Assembly (NCBI GenBank): GCA_937927845.1
Contig: CALFXE010000089.1
Span: 1 to 64,000 of the forward strand
Length of the DNA stretch: 64,000 nt
Source: an uncultured Paludibacter sp.
Lineage (GTDB): Bacteria > Bacteroidota > Bacteroidia > Bacteroidales > Paludibacteraceae
Direction: 5' to 3'
Shown: positions 43,504 through 53,300 of the stretch, piece by piece
Position numbering within the stretch: position 1 is the first letter of the stretch
Layout of the letters: each line of letters begins with the position of its first letter
Position numbers and translations under genes: made by a program
The notes under the pieces: model-generated
Told to the model about the DNA's origin: nothing
Seen by the model: only the letters and a program-made list of their open reading frames with translations
The model's database searches: none

Positions 43504-44067
43504 CTAACACACTTTATCCTGATTTTTATTGATATAGTCTTTCCAGTTTTTGTAAGCTTTTTCTGATTGCGGTTTGCCTAATTGTAGATAATGGCAGTAG
43601 GCAGCAGCTAATCCATCAGTTGCGTCTAATTGAGGGAGCATTTGGTCTGCAGGGATATTCAGAAAGCGACGGAGCATATCAGCTACCTGTTCCTTAGATG
43701 CACTACCGTTACCTGTAATTGCCATCTTGATTTTTAATGGCGCATACTCTGTTATTGGTATATTCCGATATAATGCTGCCGACATGGCAACTCCTTGTGC
43801 GCGACCTAATTTTAGCATCGATTGAACATTCTTACCGAAAAATGGAGCTTCTATTGCTAAGTAATTTGGTTTAAACTCATCAATCAATGATAAAGTACGG
43901 TGAAATATACGCTCTAATTTTTCATAATGAGTTTTGAGCTTCTTTAAGTCAAGCACACCCATTGCGATTAGTGAGGTCTTATTATCTTTTACTTTTAACA
44001 AACCGTAACCCATGATAGTGGTACCGGGATCAATGCCTAATATTATTTGCTCTTGTGAGTTTTTCAT
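43504..44067 (-). CDS. ruvC: Holliday junction endonuclease RuvC
   Basis: RuvC resolves Holliday junctions as a dimer with RuvAB. The 187-residue RNase H-fold protein has [16 protein letters not shown] (Asp13), [26 protein letters not shown] (Glu) and [12 protein letters not shown] (C-terminal Asp pair). Its start overlaps the DUF4286 stop by 4 nt (ATGA), an arrangement common in Bacteroidales. Confidence 0.95.
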   Translation of the reverse strand: MKNSQEQIILGIDPGTTIMGYGLLKVKDNKTSLIAMGVLDLKKLKTHYEKLERIFHRTLSLIDEFKPNYLAIEAPFFGKNVQSMLKLGRAQGVAMSAALYRNIPITEYAPLKIKMAITGNGSASKEQVADMLRRFLNIPADQMLPQLDATDGLAAAYCHYLQLGKPQSEKAYKNWKDYINKNQDKVC

Positions 44068-44369
44068 TCAATTACTTCTAAAACGGTAGAGAAAAACAAG
44101 ACACTCTCCCCGAAAGTTTTCACACAGCTTTCTTCCATGCCATACCCATATTTTGCATACCATTCGTTTAGATTTGCAATACTCTCTGTTTTATATTGAA
44201 CCGAATATGACACTCCATCCTGTTCCTCCTGACTTATCACCTTAGCAATTTGAGGAGATATTAAAGAATTATCGGACAACATATATGGTATATGCTCTTC
44301 TTTTATCCATTTCAACCATTTACTGATTTGTTGCTCTGACACTAAAAAGGTAATATTTAAAATTATCAT
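44064..44369 (-). CDS. DUF4286 family protein
   Basis: The 101-residue protein matches DUF4286, short ferredoxin-like alpha/beta proteins found before ruvC in Bacteroidetes: [45 protein letters not shown] and [14 protein letters not shown]. No catalytic motif is evident and there is no signal peptide. The stop overlaps the ruvC start, indicating coupled translation. Function unknown. Confidence 0.85.
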   Translation of the reverse strand: MIILNITFLVSEQQISKWLKWIKEEHIPYMLSDNSLISPQIAKVISQEEQDGVSYSVQYKTESIANLNEWYAKYGYGMEESCVKTFGESVLFFSTVLEVIE

Positions 44370-44437
44370 GAATAATAATTTTGTAAATATGCGAAGAATT
44401 ATTTTCTGTTACTTATGTAAAATTGGTAAAACTTAAT

Positions 44438-44445
44438 TATCTTTG
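44438..44445 (+). promoter_or_regulatory. Putative -7 box for tRNA-Ala
   Basis: TATCTTTG, 25 nt upstream of the tRNA 5' end, fits the Bacteroidetes -7 consensus. Confidence 0.5.
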
Positions 44446-44469
44446 CAGCGCAATTTCAAAATCAAAAAT

Positions 44470-44543
44470 GGGGGTTTAGCTCATCTGGCTAGAGCGCGAC
44501 ACTGGCAGTGTCGAGGTGACCGGTTCGAGTCCGGTAATCTCCA
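44470..44543 (+). tRNA. tRNA-Ala (anticodon GGC)
   Basis: All four arms fold: acceptor GGGGGTT / AATCTCC including the G3-U70 wobble that identifies alanine tRNAs, D-stem GCTC/GAGC, anticodon stem CGACA/TGTCG with loop CTGGCAG (anticodon GGC, reading GCC and GCU), and T-arm ACCGG-TTCGAGT-CCGGT. A73 is followed by CAT, so CCA is not encoded. Length is 74 nt. Confidence 0.95.
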
Positions 44544-44559
44544 CATCTTATAAATGATG

Positions 44560-45609
44560 TTATTTTATCAACATCGCATCTCCATAAACTCCAAATCTGT
44601 ACTTTTCCTTAATAGCTACTTCATATGCATTCATAATCTCATCATATCCTCCGAATGCTGCTGCTACCATTAATAATGTCGAATAGGGTAAATGGAAATT
44701 GGTGATTAAAGAGTTTGCTGTTGTAAATTCATATGGTGGAAATATAAACTTATTTGTCCATCCATCAAATGACTTTATTTTACCTTCTGTTCCAACTACT
44801 GTTTCTAAAGCTCGCATTACAGTAACGCCAACCGCACAGATATTCCTTGCTTCATCGTGTGCTTTATTCACTATTTTTGCCGTATCTTCAGAAATGATGA
44901 TTTGTTCAGAATCCATTTTGTGCTTAGTTAAATCTTCAACATCAATCTCTCTGAAGTTTCCTAAACTCATATGTGATGTGAGATAAATAGACTCAATACC
45001 TTTTATCTCCATACGTTTTAATAACTCGCGACTGAAATGTATACCTGCTGCCGGAACAGACACGGCTCCTTCGTTCTTTGCAAAGATTGTTTGAAAGCGT
45101 TCTGCATCTTCAGGTTCAACAGGACGATTTATGTTGCGTGGTAGTGGCGTCTCTCCTTGTTTGAATAAAGCTTTCTTAAATTCTTCGTGCGTGCCGTCAT
45201 ATAAAAATCTTAAAGTTCTACCTCTTGATGTTGTATTGTCTATAACTTCTGCTACAAGAGATTCATCTTCTCCAAAATATAATTTATTACCTATACGAAT
45301 TTTTCTTGCAGGCTCTACCAAAACATCCCATAATTTCATTTCTGTATTCAGTTCCCTCAGCAAAAATACTTCTATCTGTGCACCTGTCTTCTCTTTGTTA
45401 CCATACATACGTGCAGGAAATACCTTTGTGTCGTTAAATACAAATAAATCACGCTCATCGAAAAGATTTATTAAATCCTTAAATAAAAGATGTTCAATTT
45501 TCCCTGTATTTTTGTCGCATAACATTAAACGCGATTCGTCACGATATCTGGAAGGATATTGGGCAATTAATTCTTCCGGCAATTTGAATTTAAATTTTGA
45601 TAGCTTCAT
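44560..45609 (-). CDS. queA: tRNA preQ1(34) S-adenosylmethionine ribosyltransferase-isomerase
   Basis: QueA transfers the ribosyl moiety of SAM to preQ1 at the wobble position of tRNA, making epoxyqueuosine. The 349-residue protein has [52 protein letters not shown], and [20 protein letters not shown]. It lies 27 nt after truB on the same strand, as in other Bacteroidales. Its 3' end converges on tRNA-Ala with a 16-nt gap. Confidence 0.96.
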   Translation of the reverse strand: MKLSKFKFKLPEELIAQYPSRYRDESRLMLCDKNTGKIEHLLFKDLINLFDERDLFVFNDTKVFPARMYGNKEKTGAQIEVFLLRELNTEMKLWDVLVEPARKIRIGNKLYFGEDESLVAEVIDNTTSRGRTLRFLYDGTHEEFKKALFKQGETPLPRNINRPVEPEDAERFQTIFAKNEGAVSVPAAGIHFSRELLKRMEIKGIESIYLTSHMSLGNFREIDVEDLTKHKMDSEQIIISEDTAKIVNKAHDEARNICAVGVTVMRALETVVGTEGKIKSFDGWTNKFIFPPYEFTTANSLITNFHLPYSTLLMVAAAFGGYDEIMNAYEVAIKEKYRFGVYGDAMLIK

Positions 45610-45636
45610 ATTCTGTCAATTAAGAGGCACTGTTTC

Positions 45637-46347
45637 TTACTGTGCAATAATGTCTTTTTTTAATATCTCCTTCTCAATATTATTTACGATATCTTCTATA
45701 TCAACACAATCTGATAGTTTGATATCGCCTATTCGAGTTCTTTCTAAAGCGGATAAGTGTGCTCCACTATTTAATGCTAAACCTATATCTCTTGCTAAAG
45801 CTCTGATATAAGTGCCTTTGCTACACACAACCCTAATTTGTAAATACGGCAAAGCAAAACTCAAAACCTCAATCTCGTCAATTACTAACAATTTTGGTTT
45901 CAAATCTATCTCCTGACCTTCCCTGGCATAATCATATGCCCTCTTGCCGTCTACCTTTACGGCTGAGTAGATAGGTGGTATTTGCCAAATTTCGCCTACA
46001 AAGGTAGGAATAATTTTGTTAATTAAATCAATTGTGATATGATTAATTGGATATGTGTTGTCAATGGGCAGTTCCTTATCAAAGCAAGGTGTTGTTGCAC
46101 CCAGTTCAAGAGTGGCTATATATTCTTTAGTTTGGCTCTGATAGTTTTCTATTTGTTTGGTTGATTTGCCTGTACAGATAATCATAACACCTGTAGCTAA
46201 TGGGTCTAATGTGCCGGCATGTCCTACTTTTATATTCTTAATCTTTAGAGTCTTTTTTAATTTCCACTTTATTCGATTTACTACATTAAATGAAGTCCAA
46301 TGTAATGGCTTGTTTACATATAATACCTCTCCTTCAATAAAATCCAT
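45637..46347 (-). CDS. truB: tRNA pseudouridine(55) synthase TruB
   Basis: TruB makes pseudouridine 55 in the T-loop of tRNAs. The 236-residue protein has NKPLHWTSFNVVNRIK, the catalytic HAGTLDPLATGVMIICTGKSTK (Asp of TLDP), QIPPIYSAVKVDGKRAYDYAREG and VVCSKGTYIRALARDIG. I start at the ATG at 46347; the codon before it is TTG. In related genomes truB follows uppP directly, but here a 10-kb surface-protein locus precedes it, ending 18 nt upstream, so truB may now be read from that locus. Confidence 0.95.
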   Translation of the reverse strand: MDFIEGEVLYVNKPLHWTSFNVVNRIKWKLKKTLKIKNIKVGHAGTLDPLATGVMIICTGKSTKQIENYQSQTKEYIATLELGATTPCFDKELPIDNTYPINHITIDLINKIIPTFVGEIWQIPPIYSAVKVDGKRAYDYAREGQEIDLKPKLLVIDEIEVLSFALPYLQIRVVCSKGTYIRALARDIGLALNSGAHLSALERTRIGDIKLSDCVDIEDIVNNIEKEILKKDIIAQ

Positions 46348-46365
46348 CAATGATATTTGCTTTTT

Positions 46366-49300
46366 TTATTTTACTATAATTTTTTGATCATCAGTCCAGC
46401 TTTCTGCTTCTGCTTTAATGATATATATACCTTCACGTAACTGAACAGGGAGGTTTGCTGTATTCGAAGCCTCTAATTTATAACTGTATATCAGTTCGCC
46501 CGATAATGTATATAAATGCATGGTAGCATCTTCATAACTCAGGTTGTTTACAAATGTCTGATTTGAAACACAATATGCTGATATTCTTGATTTTTTGTAA
46601 GTCTTGGAAGTGCTTGTTGTAATTTTAAATCGACTTGCCAATTCATTGATTGTTGATGAAAAACTATAAGTCGAACCATCAGCAGTTATATCTATTGTCT
46701 TGTTTGTTTCAGAATCATACAACGTAATTGTTTTGTAAATATCTGTAATGTTTGTATGCTTGAAATACAATGTGTAGTTATTTTGTCCTTCTGTTGGCTG
46801 AAAATATAAATATGTTTCATTGAAATCATCGGTAACAAGTGTCTGTAATGCTTCCCCAGTTTGTGAGGCAAAGAAATTAAGCGTGCTGTCCATTAACATC
46901 TTTCTACCATCCCAACCATTGTCAAATTCAGGTGTGCAATTATCATTAATAAATAGCCATACCTTCTCAAATGTGTTATCATTAGTAAGCGTAACAGTCG
47001 TATATCTATATTCTTCCCTACGTTCGGGTGCTCGCTGTTTTTGTGTATTGCCTTTCAGTTTGCTGTAATCAAAACTCACTGTCTTACCACTTCCGGGTGG
47101 AGAAACTCTATTGCTTACACCAACCATAAATCCTTGCATTGATGGTATTACTGCTGTGCTTTCTGTAAATCCGGATATGTTTTTTGGTATTGCAAGATAC
47201 TGACCGGGTGCAACAGCATCATCATCATTCCAAACTGCAACCGTACCATGATCGCCTGCATTGTTTCGCCAATCATTAAAACTACCTGTCGTATAAAGAT
47301 ATACCGTTGCATCCATAGCATTGCCAAACTCTATATCTTTTACAGGAATAGCCGCTTTATATGGATTGGAAAGTAAATGCCAGCCTTTGTAATATGAGCC
47401 TGATGTAACAGCTAATTCGCCGGTGCTAAGGTTATCGTTGACTAATCGACCTTCAAAAACTATCTTTTTCGGATCAGGCCTGTTTGAAATTTCATATCCT
47501 TTAAATTTATCTAAAACCGAACCATGTGCAAGTTGTGTCCATTGATCTCCTTCTGTCGTTGCGGATTTTGATTCATCAAATCTTCGTATTGATGATTCGT
47601 AAAAATAATCATCATAATTACTTAATGTGAAACTATGTACAGGTGGTCCGAAAAACTGCCATTTGTATTTGTAGTTAGGGCAATCTTCACAGTCGCCATC
47701 GACATATCCCTTCGACCACATTTCTACTGTTCCTAATACTGTCTTGGTTTTTGATACATTTGGAAAAATCAGAGAACCGTTGACTTGATCTTCTGCTGCC
47801 TGCACTAAAATTCTGTTATTATCATTTGTGTTGATATCATTATTTACAAATAAAATTTTATTTGGTGGTATTATAAGTTTTCTATCTGTTAAATTGATGA
47901 TACTTCCTATCGTTCTACTAATGTCTAACTGTAAATCATTAATGGCTGCACTCCCGTTATTCGTTACGGTGGCAAATTCCACATCTGCTCCCGATGCCGG
48001 TATCATACCTGCTGTCCAGTTAGATGCAGTTCCCCAATCAGTGCTGTTATTTCCTTTCCAATAGTTTGGGAGAACTGCTGCGATAGTAAAATAATTTGTT
48101 CCTGATGGGAATGTGACTTGTGTGGTATTTAAACTGCCTGATGTGTTGTTTAGTACATAATATGTCGATGTTCCGGCAAAGTTTTCGAATCCTGAAATTA
48201 AAACAGCATAAAAATATCCCGATGGTGGGGTAGGATAGCTGCTTAAATCAATCTGAAAGTTTACTGTGCCTACATTGCCTGTGTTGTGTGATCTCCATAT
48301 TCTATTAACACGCTTGAAATTTGTTGATGGAACATCTACCCATGAACCCGGTGCAACATTATTATGTCCCCAAACAAGATATTGTCCGTTTGTCAATGAT
48401 GTACGTGAATTATCTAAATTTGATAATGTGAAATTGTTTGTAGTTGCCATCACTATTCGTGACGAACCTGAGGCAACATTAGAACTTGATGATACTTTCT
48501 GGTTTAATTCAAATAAATCATTGCGCCCTAAGCCTGCAATATCATATCCATAACCTGAAATGGGATAAATTAGAGTGTCATTTCCAAGTCCGACTTTTGT
48601 ATAATCATGCGATAATGTAACTCCGTATTTAATAGCCATATATGTTTCGAGTGCATATCGTTCGACTTGTGATGTAAGATAACGCTTACCTCCGACATTT
48701 GTTTTCTTTCTGGTAGCTAAAACAACCTTAGGTTTGCCATCGCTATAGCTTGAACTTGTTTGTGCTCCGAAGTTATCTCCATCAGTTGCTTTAAAGAAAA
48801 CATTGCCATAGTTGTGTTTTAATCCGAAATCGGCTGTAGTACCATTTGCTTCATTTCCTATTATTGCAGGAGCATTCCACCAACTTCCATCTCCTGTTGT
48901 TTGTAGGGAGTTGTAGACTGTGAAGAGAGTTATGTCATCCTGCAAACCTCCTCTGTCTAAAACAAAATTACCGCTAACAAAATTAATTCCGGGATTAAAA
49001 TTCCACAATATACTTGCATATTTAGGATCTGTTCTTCCTGACTGTGAAGTTGCATTATTGTCTGCTGTAGACTGATCATTCCAGCTTGTAACAGAAGCAT
49101 TGTCAGTTGTGGTGCTAGTACCCTTGTCAGCTTTAAGCCAAAATTCAGCATATTCAGGATTAGGAATGATATTAACTGTTATTGTTCTCTCTAAATTATC
49201 AGTTGATGTGAATTTTATCTTTACAGAACCAACACTCACACCGGTTACTAACCCGGTAGATGAATTTACAGTTGCAATACCGGCATCAGCACTGCTCCAT

Positions 49301-49592
49301 GTACCGCCTGAAACAGGCTTAGCAAGTGTAGTTGTATCATTTACATATATAGTTGTGATACCTGAAATTGCAGGAAGGTAGGTTATTCTTAATGCACCGT
49401 TTGCACCTGAACCTCCGTTTTGATTGCTGCTCGTTCTGTAAGCACTACCACCACCTCCCCAAACTTCTACTTTTATGGTTTTAACACCATCGGGTATAAC
49501 GAAAGTTCCGGATGAATTGAAGGTTTCAACAGTCTGACTGCTAACTGAAATAGTTAAAAAAAAAAGGGGAGAAAGAGCGATGATGCTTTCAA
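46366..49592 (-). CDS. Large T9SS surface protein, interrupted by a frameshift at a T10 run
   Basis: The main frame (46366 to about 49594) encodes over 1070 residues: a Gly-rich N-terminal segment (VIPDGVKTIKVEVWGGGGSA), an Ig-like repeat (VSVGSVKIKFTSTDNLERTITV), a lectin-like block with ALETYMAIKYGVTLSHDYT, a long beta-rich C-terminal half and a T9SS sorting domain (ATMHLYTLSGELI ... GIYIIKAEAESWTDDQKIIVK). No ATG, GTG or TTG exists in this frame before a GTG at 49239. A plausible signal peptide, TTG-initiated at 49592 (KASSLFLPFFF then LTISVSSQ), lies in the frame of the upstream gene and joins the body only if one base is added to the T run at 49565-49556. The gene is therefore off, decayed or mis-sequenced here. 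Its C-terminal about 565 residues resemble those of the 2014-residue protein. Confidence 0.8.
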
Positions 49593-50264
49593 CTTAGAAA
49601 TTACTGAGATTATTTCTTTTCTTTTGATTTTTATAAATGTAAATATAGTGTACATCAAAGCTAATGAAATTAAAAACCAAAATCCGTCAGGTACTGGTAA
49701 AAATATAACATCATCTATACATTCATCGTCAGGGTCTCCACCGGGGTCGGGCAAACTGGTTGTTCCTGTATAAGGAGGTGCCGCAAATCTTGTATTGTTT
49801 TCACCAAATGGTTTTGATATATTAGAAGTAGGAATTGAACCAGACGCAACGGAGCCTGCTGTTGATTGATTACCTGATCTGCTTGATGCGTAAAATCCGC
49901 TATTGCCTACACTGTTACTACTCGTATTTGTGTTATTTTGCTTGCTACTTGGTTTATACGAAGAGCTTAGCGGACTGTTTCCTAATGCCGGACTGTTATC
50001 GCTGACTCCTACAGATGTATTTGTTGAAAAATTGCTTGATTGAATTGATGGTGAAGATGAACTAAGTAATGAACTTCTACCCCTGTTTGAATGTCTTCCT
50101 TTTGACTGATAGGACTTAAATCCATCAAAGTTTTTCGATGGTGATAGAATAGTTACCCCGTAGCTTCCTTCCTGCGTAGTTTCATAGAAAGTACTTATCG
50201 TAAAATACACGATAGCAGCTACTACTAATAAGGCTAAAAATGATATGAGGTTCCTTTTGTTCAT
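49554..50264 (-). CDS. Small Ser/Asn-rich protein with a C-terminal membrane segment
   Basis: The 236-residue protein has an N-terminal hydrophobic segment (LISFLALLVVAAIVYFTI), a Ser/Asn/Gly-rich low-complexity middle (residues 50-155), then PDPGGDPDDECIDD and a tail of Pro-Val-Pro-Asp-Gly, a hydrophobic helix (FWFLISLALMYTIFTFI) and a basic cluster (KIKRK). The last 15 or so residues continue into what looks like the next protein's signal peptide before stopping at the T10 run, so the true end is uncertain. It lies between two giant T9SS proteins, 38 nt after the first. It may be a passenger or anchor for them; I do not recognise a named family. Confidence 0.7.
   Translation of the reverse strand: MNKRNLISFLALLVVAAIVYFTISTFYETTQEGSYGVTILSPSKNFDGFKSYQSKGRHSNRGRSSLLSSSSPSIQSSNFSTNTSVGVSDNSPALGNSPLSSSYKPSSKQNNTNTSSNSVGNSGFYASSRSGNQSTAGSVASGSIPTSNISKPFGENNTRFAAPPYTGTTSLPDPGGDPDDECIDDVIFLPVPDGFWFLISLALMYTIFTFIKIKRKEIISVISKLKASSLFLPFFF
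49556..49565. repeat. Homopolymer of ten A (ten T on the coding strand)
   Basis: An uninterrupted run of ten A on the plus strand, next to GGGG, at the frame junction between the two surface-protein genes. Runs of this length are prone to slipped-strand changes and to sequencing error. Confidence 0.95.
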
Positions 50265-50302
50265 CTATTGTTTGTAAAGTAAAATTATTCAATTAAACAA
50301 AT

Positions 50303-53300
50303 TTAGTTGATTACAATTTTTTTAGTGATATTATTTTGTTCTGTTTCTATACTTAATAAATATATTCCTTTAATTCCTGCCCTTACTTCTGTTATGATAT
50401 TGCTTTTAGCAGGTGCTGATGAAATCAAATTACCTGATAAGCTGAATAATCTTATAATACCGTCTTTGTCCATTTTGTTATTGACAAATACAGTATTCTG
50501 CTCAACATGAATATCTACCATGTTTGTTTCATCATCAAATGATTCTGATGTCGTTGCGATAATTTTAAATCTATCTTGTATATCACCTGCTGACGATATA
50601 AAACTATATGTCGATTTATCAGAGGTTATATCAATAAAGTTTCTTGTAATATTATCGTATAAATATATTTGATTGTATTGCAAATCTGTATTATTATGCC
50701 TTACATATAAAGTGTATATTTCTTGATCTATTGCAGGAATAACTCCTATAGATGTACCATTCATGTTATTTGTTGAATGTATCTGGAATTGTTCGCTTGA
50801 TTGGGTCGCATAAATATTCAATTTCTTATCGTCTGATATAATCTTTCTGCCATCCCATCCATTGTCATAGTCGGGCGTACATTCATCATCTGTAAATATC
50901 CAAATTTTATCTATGTTGTCTCCACCCATAATCGTTAGAGTTGTATAAATATATGGCTTTTCTTCTACCTGATGTTTCTTAACTCTTTGTTGTTGAGTGT
51001 TTTTAACTGAACTGCTGTAATTATAAGATACAGTTTTACCTGTAGGAGGTGGTGAAACTCTATTCGAAACTCCTACCATAAAACCTTGCATCGATGGGAT
51101 TACCGCTGTTGAAACACTAAATCCTGCTATATTTTTTGGTATTGCTAAGTACTGACCGTTTGCTACAGGGCTGCTATCATCCCATACTGATACTGTACCG
51201 TGATCTCCTGCATTATTTCTCCAATCATTAAAACTACCTGTTGTATATAAGTATACTGTTTGATCCATGCCGCTTCCAAAAGTTATATCTTTCACACTGA
51301 TGGCTGCCGTATATGGATTTGACAGTAAATGCCAGCCTTTGTAATACGAACCTGTTGTTACAGGTAATTCCCCTGTACTAAGATTATCGTTAACCAAACG
51401 TCCTTCAAAAATTAATTTTTTAGGATCAGGCTTGTTTGCAATTTCATAACCCTTGAATTTTTCTATAATAGAACCATGTACAAGTTGCACCCATTGACTG
51501 CCTTCCTTTGCGGTTTGCTTTGATTCATCATATCTACGTATTGCCGATTGATAGAAAACGTCATCGTAATTATCTAATGTGAAATTATGTACAGGTGGAC
51601 CGAAGAATTGCCATATATATTTGTCGTTCGGACAATCACAATCACCATCTACATATCCCTTCGACCACATTTCTACAGTTCCGTAAACAGGGTTTGATTC
51701 GTTAGGGAATAATAAAGACCCGTTCGTTTTATTAGAAGCTGCTTGCACTAAAATACGATTGTTACCGCCTGTAGTGATACTTCCGTTTATTATTAATGAT
51801 TTTTCAACGGGAATAATTAATTTGAAGTTGGTGGCATTGATATAACTTCCTATTGTTCTGTCGGTATCTAATATTAAATCATTTACAGCAGGTGAACCAC
51901 CATTGTTTGCTGTGGTTGCAAATTCAACGTTCTCACCGGCTCCAGGTACAAAGCCTGCTGTCCAGTTGGAAGTCTTGCTCCAGTCGGTATCGGTAGTTCC
52001 AATCCAGTAATTGGTATTAGGTATCACGTCCATAAGAACGGTATTACTTGTAGCAGGATTTCCTGTAGTACATGCTAAACTTGATGTTAATACACATTTA
52101 ACTTCATCGTCATCACTTAATTCCGAACTTGTGAATGTAGAACTGTTAGTACCAGCAGGAACACCGTTTACATACCATTGATAAGTTGGCGTACTTCCCG
52201 GATTTTCAGGAATTGCTGTAAAAGTAACCGGTGAACCTTCCAAGATCGGATTTGCCGAAGGAGTAATGGATACACTTACAGGATAAGTTTCACTTACTTC
52301 AATATCCACAGTATCCGATGCCCATAAGATTTGCTTGAACTCGATATCATCTACTGTAAAGTCATTGCCGCTGGCAGCAGTATTCTGGTTAATCAATTCC
52401 AAGTTTAAAATTGCATTGCTGCCTGCGCTTGTGTTATATATAAATTGCTTGATCTCACACGTGTTGAGGTTGGCTGTATAAATAGGACCTGCTGCTACAC
52501 CGTTCACATACAATTGAAGTTGTGAGGGGGCTTCTGCTACTACACTCTGTACCCAATAAGAAAATTCATAATCGGCATTGGGTGTTACCGCCACACTTTG
52601 CGACCATATAACTACCCCGGCTATGTATGAACCGTTGATTACTATCTGCATGGTTCCTGGAGAAGGAGTGTGGTCGCTACAACTACTGAAATTGTTGTGC
52701 ACGGAGGATGGATTGGCTACAACCGTATACGTAGCTTCGGGCCATAATGCATTGCTTGTAGGTGCTACATATTCATACCCACTACCAAACCCGTAATTTC
52801 CTTGTTCAAAGTCACCGTTATAAATTAAATTACCTCCGATTATCACATTACCGGTTACAGAATATTGACCTGATAAATTTGTATTTGCATTTGGTAAAGT
52901 TGGATTTTGCAGATTCGAATAAAAATCATTTGGTCCTTCCCAATATCTGTTTTGAATATCATCACCTGAACTGGTAAGGTTAATAGTCGAACCTTGACAA
53001 TATTGCCCGCTACCTGTGGTCGAAATCAAAGGAGATGCATAAACTTTCCCAACTAATGTAACATTATTTGAAGTACTTCCACTTACAACTGTCATAGTTT
53101 GACTGTAAGTATTAACTGCTAACCCTGCTTTAAGTCGAATGTAAATCAATGTAGGTGCAACGGTATTGCTTGTTCGCGTTAAGGTAATAGCTGAGGATGT
53201 AAATCCACTTCCTGAAGTTGTAGATATTTCAAAATTACTTGGAGGAGTAATTACTAAATTTCCTCCTGTTAATCTTGATCCGCTGACAACTATATATCGT

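Noticed and set aside
44470..44543. tRNA-Ala as an integration site
   Set aside because: No integrase is near and no copy of the tRNA 3' end was noticed elsewhere in the window.
45131..45811. 226-residue plus-strand ORF across queA and truB
   Set aside because: Both genes beneath it have clear family motifs; the long antisense frame arises from codon bias.
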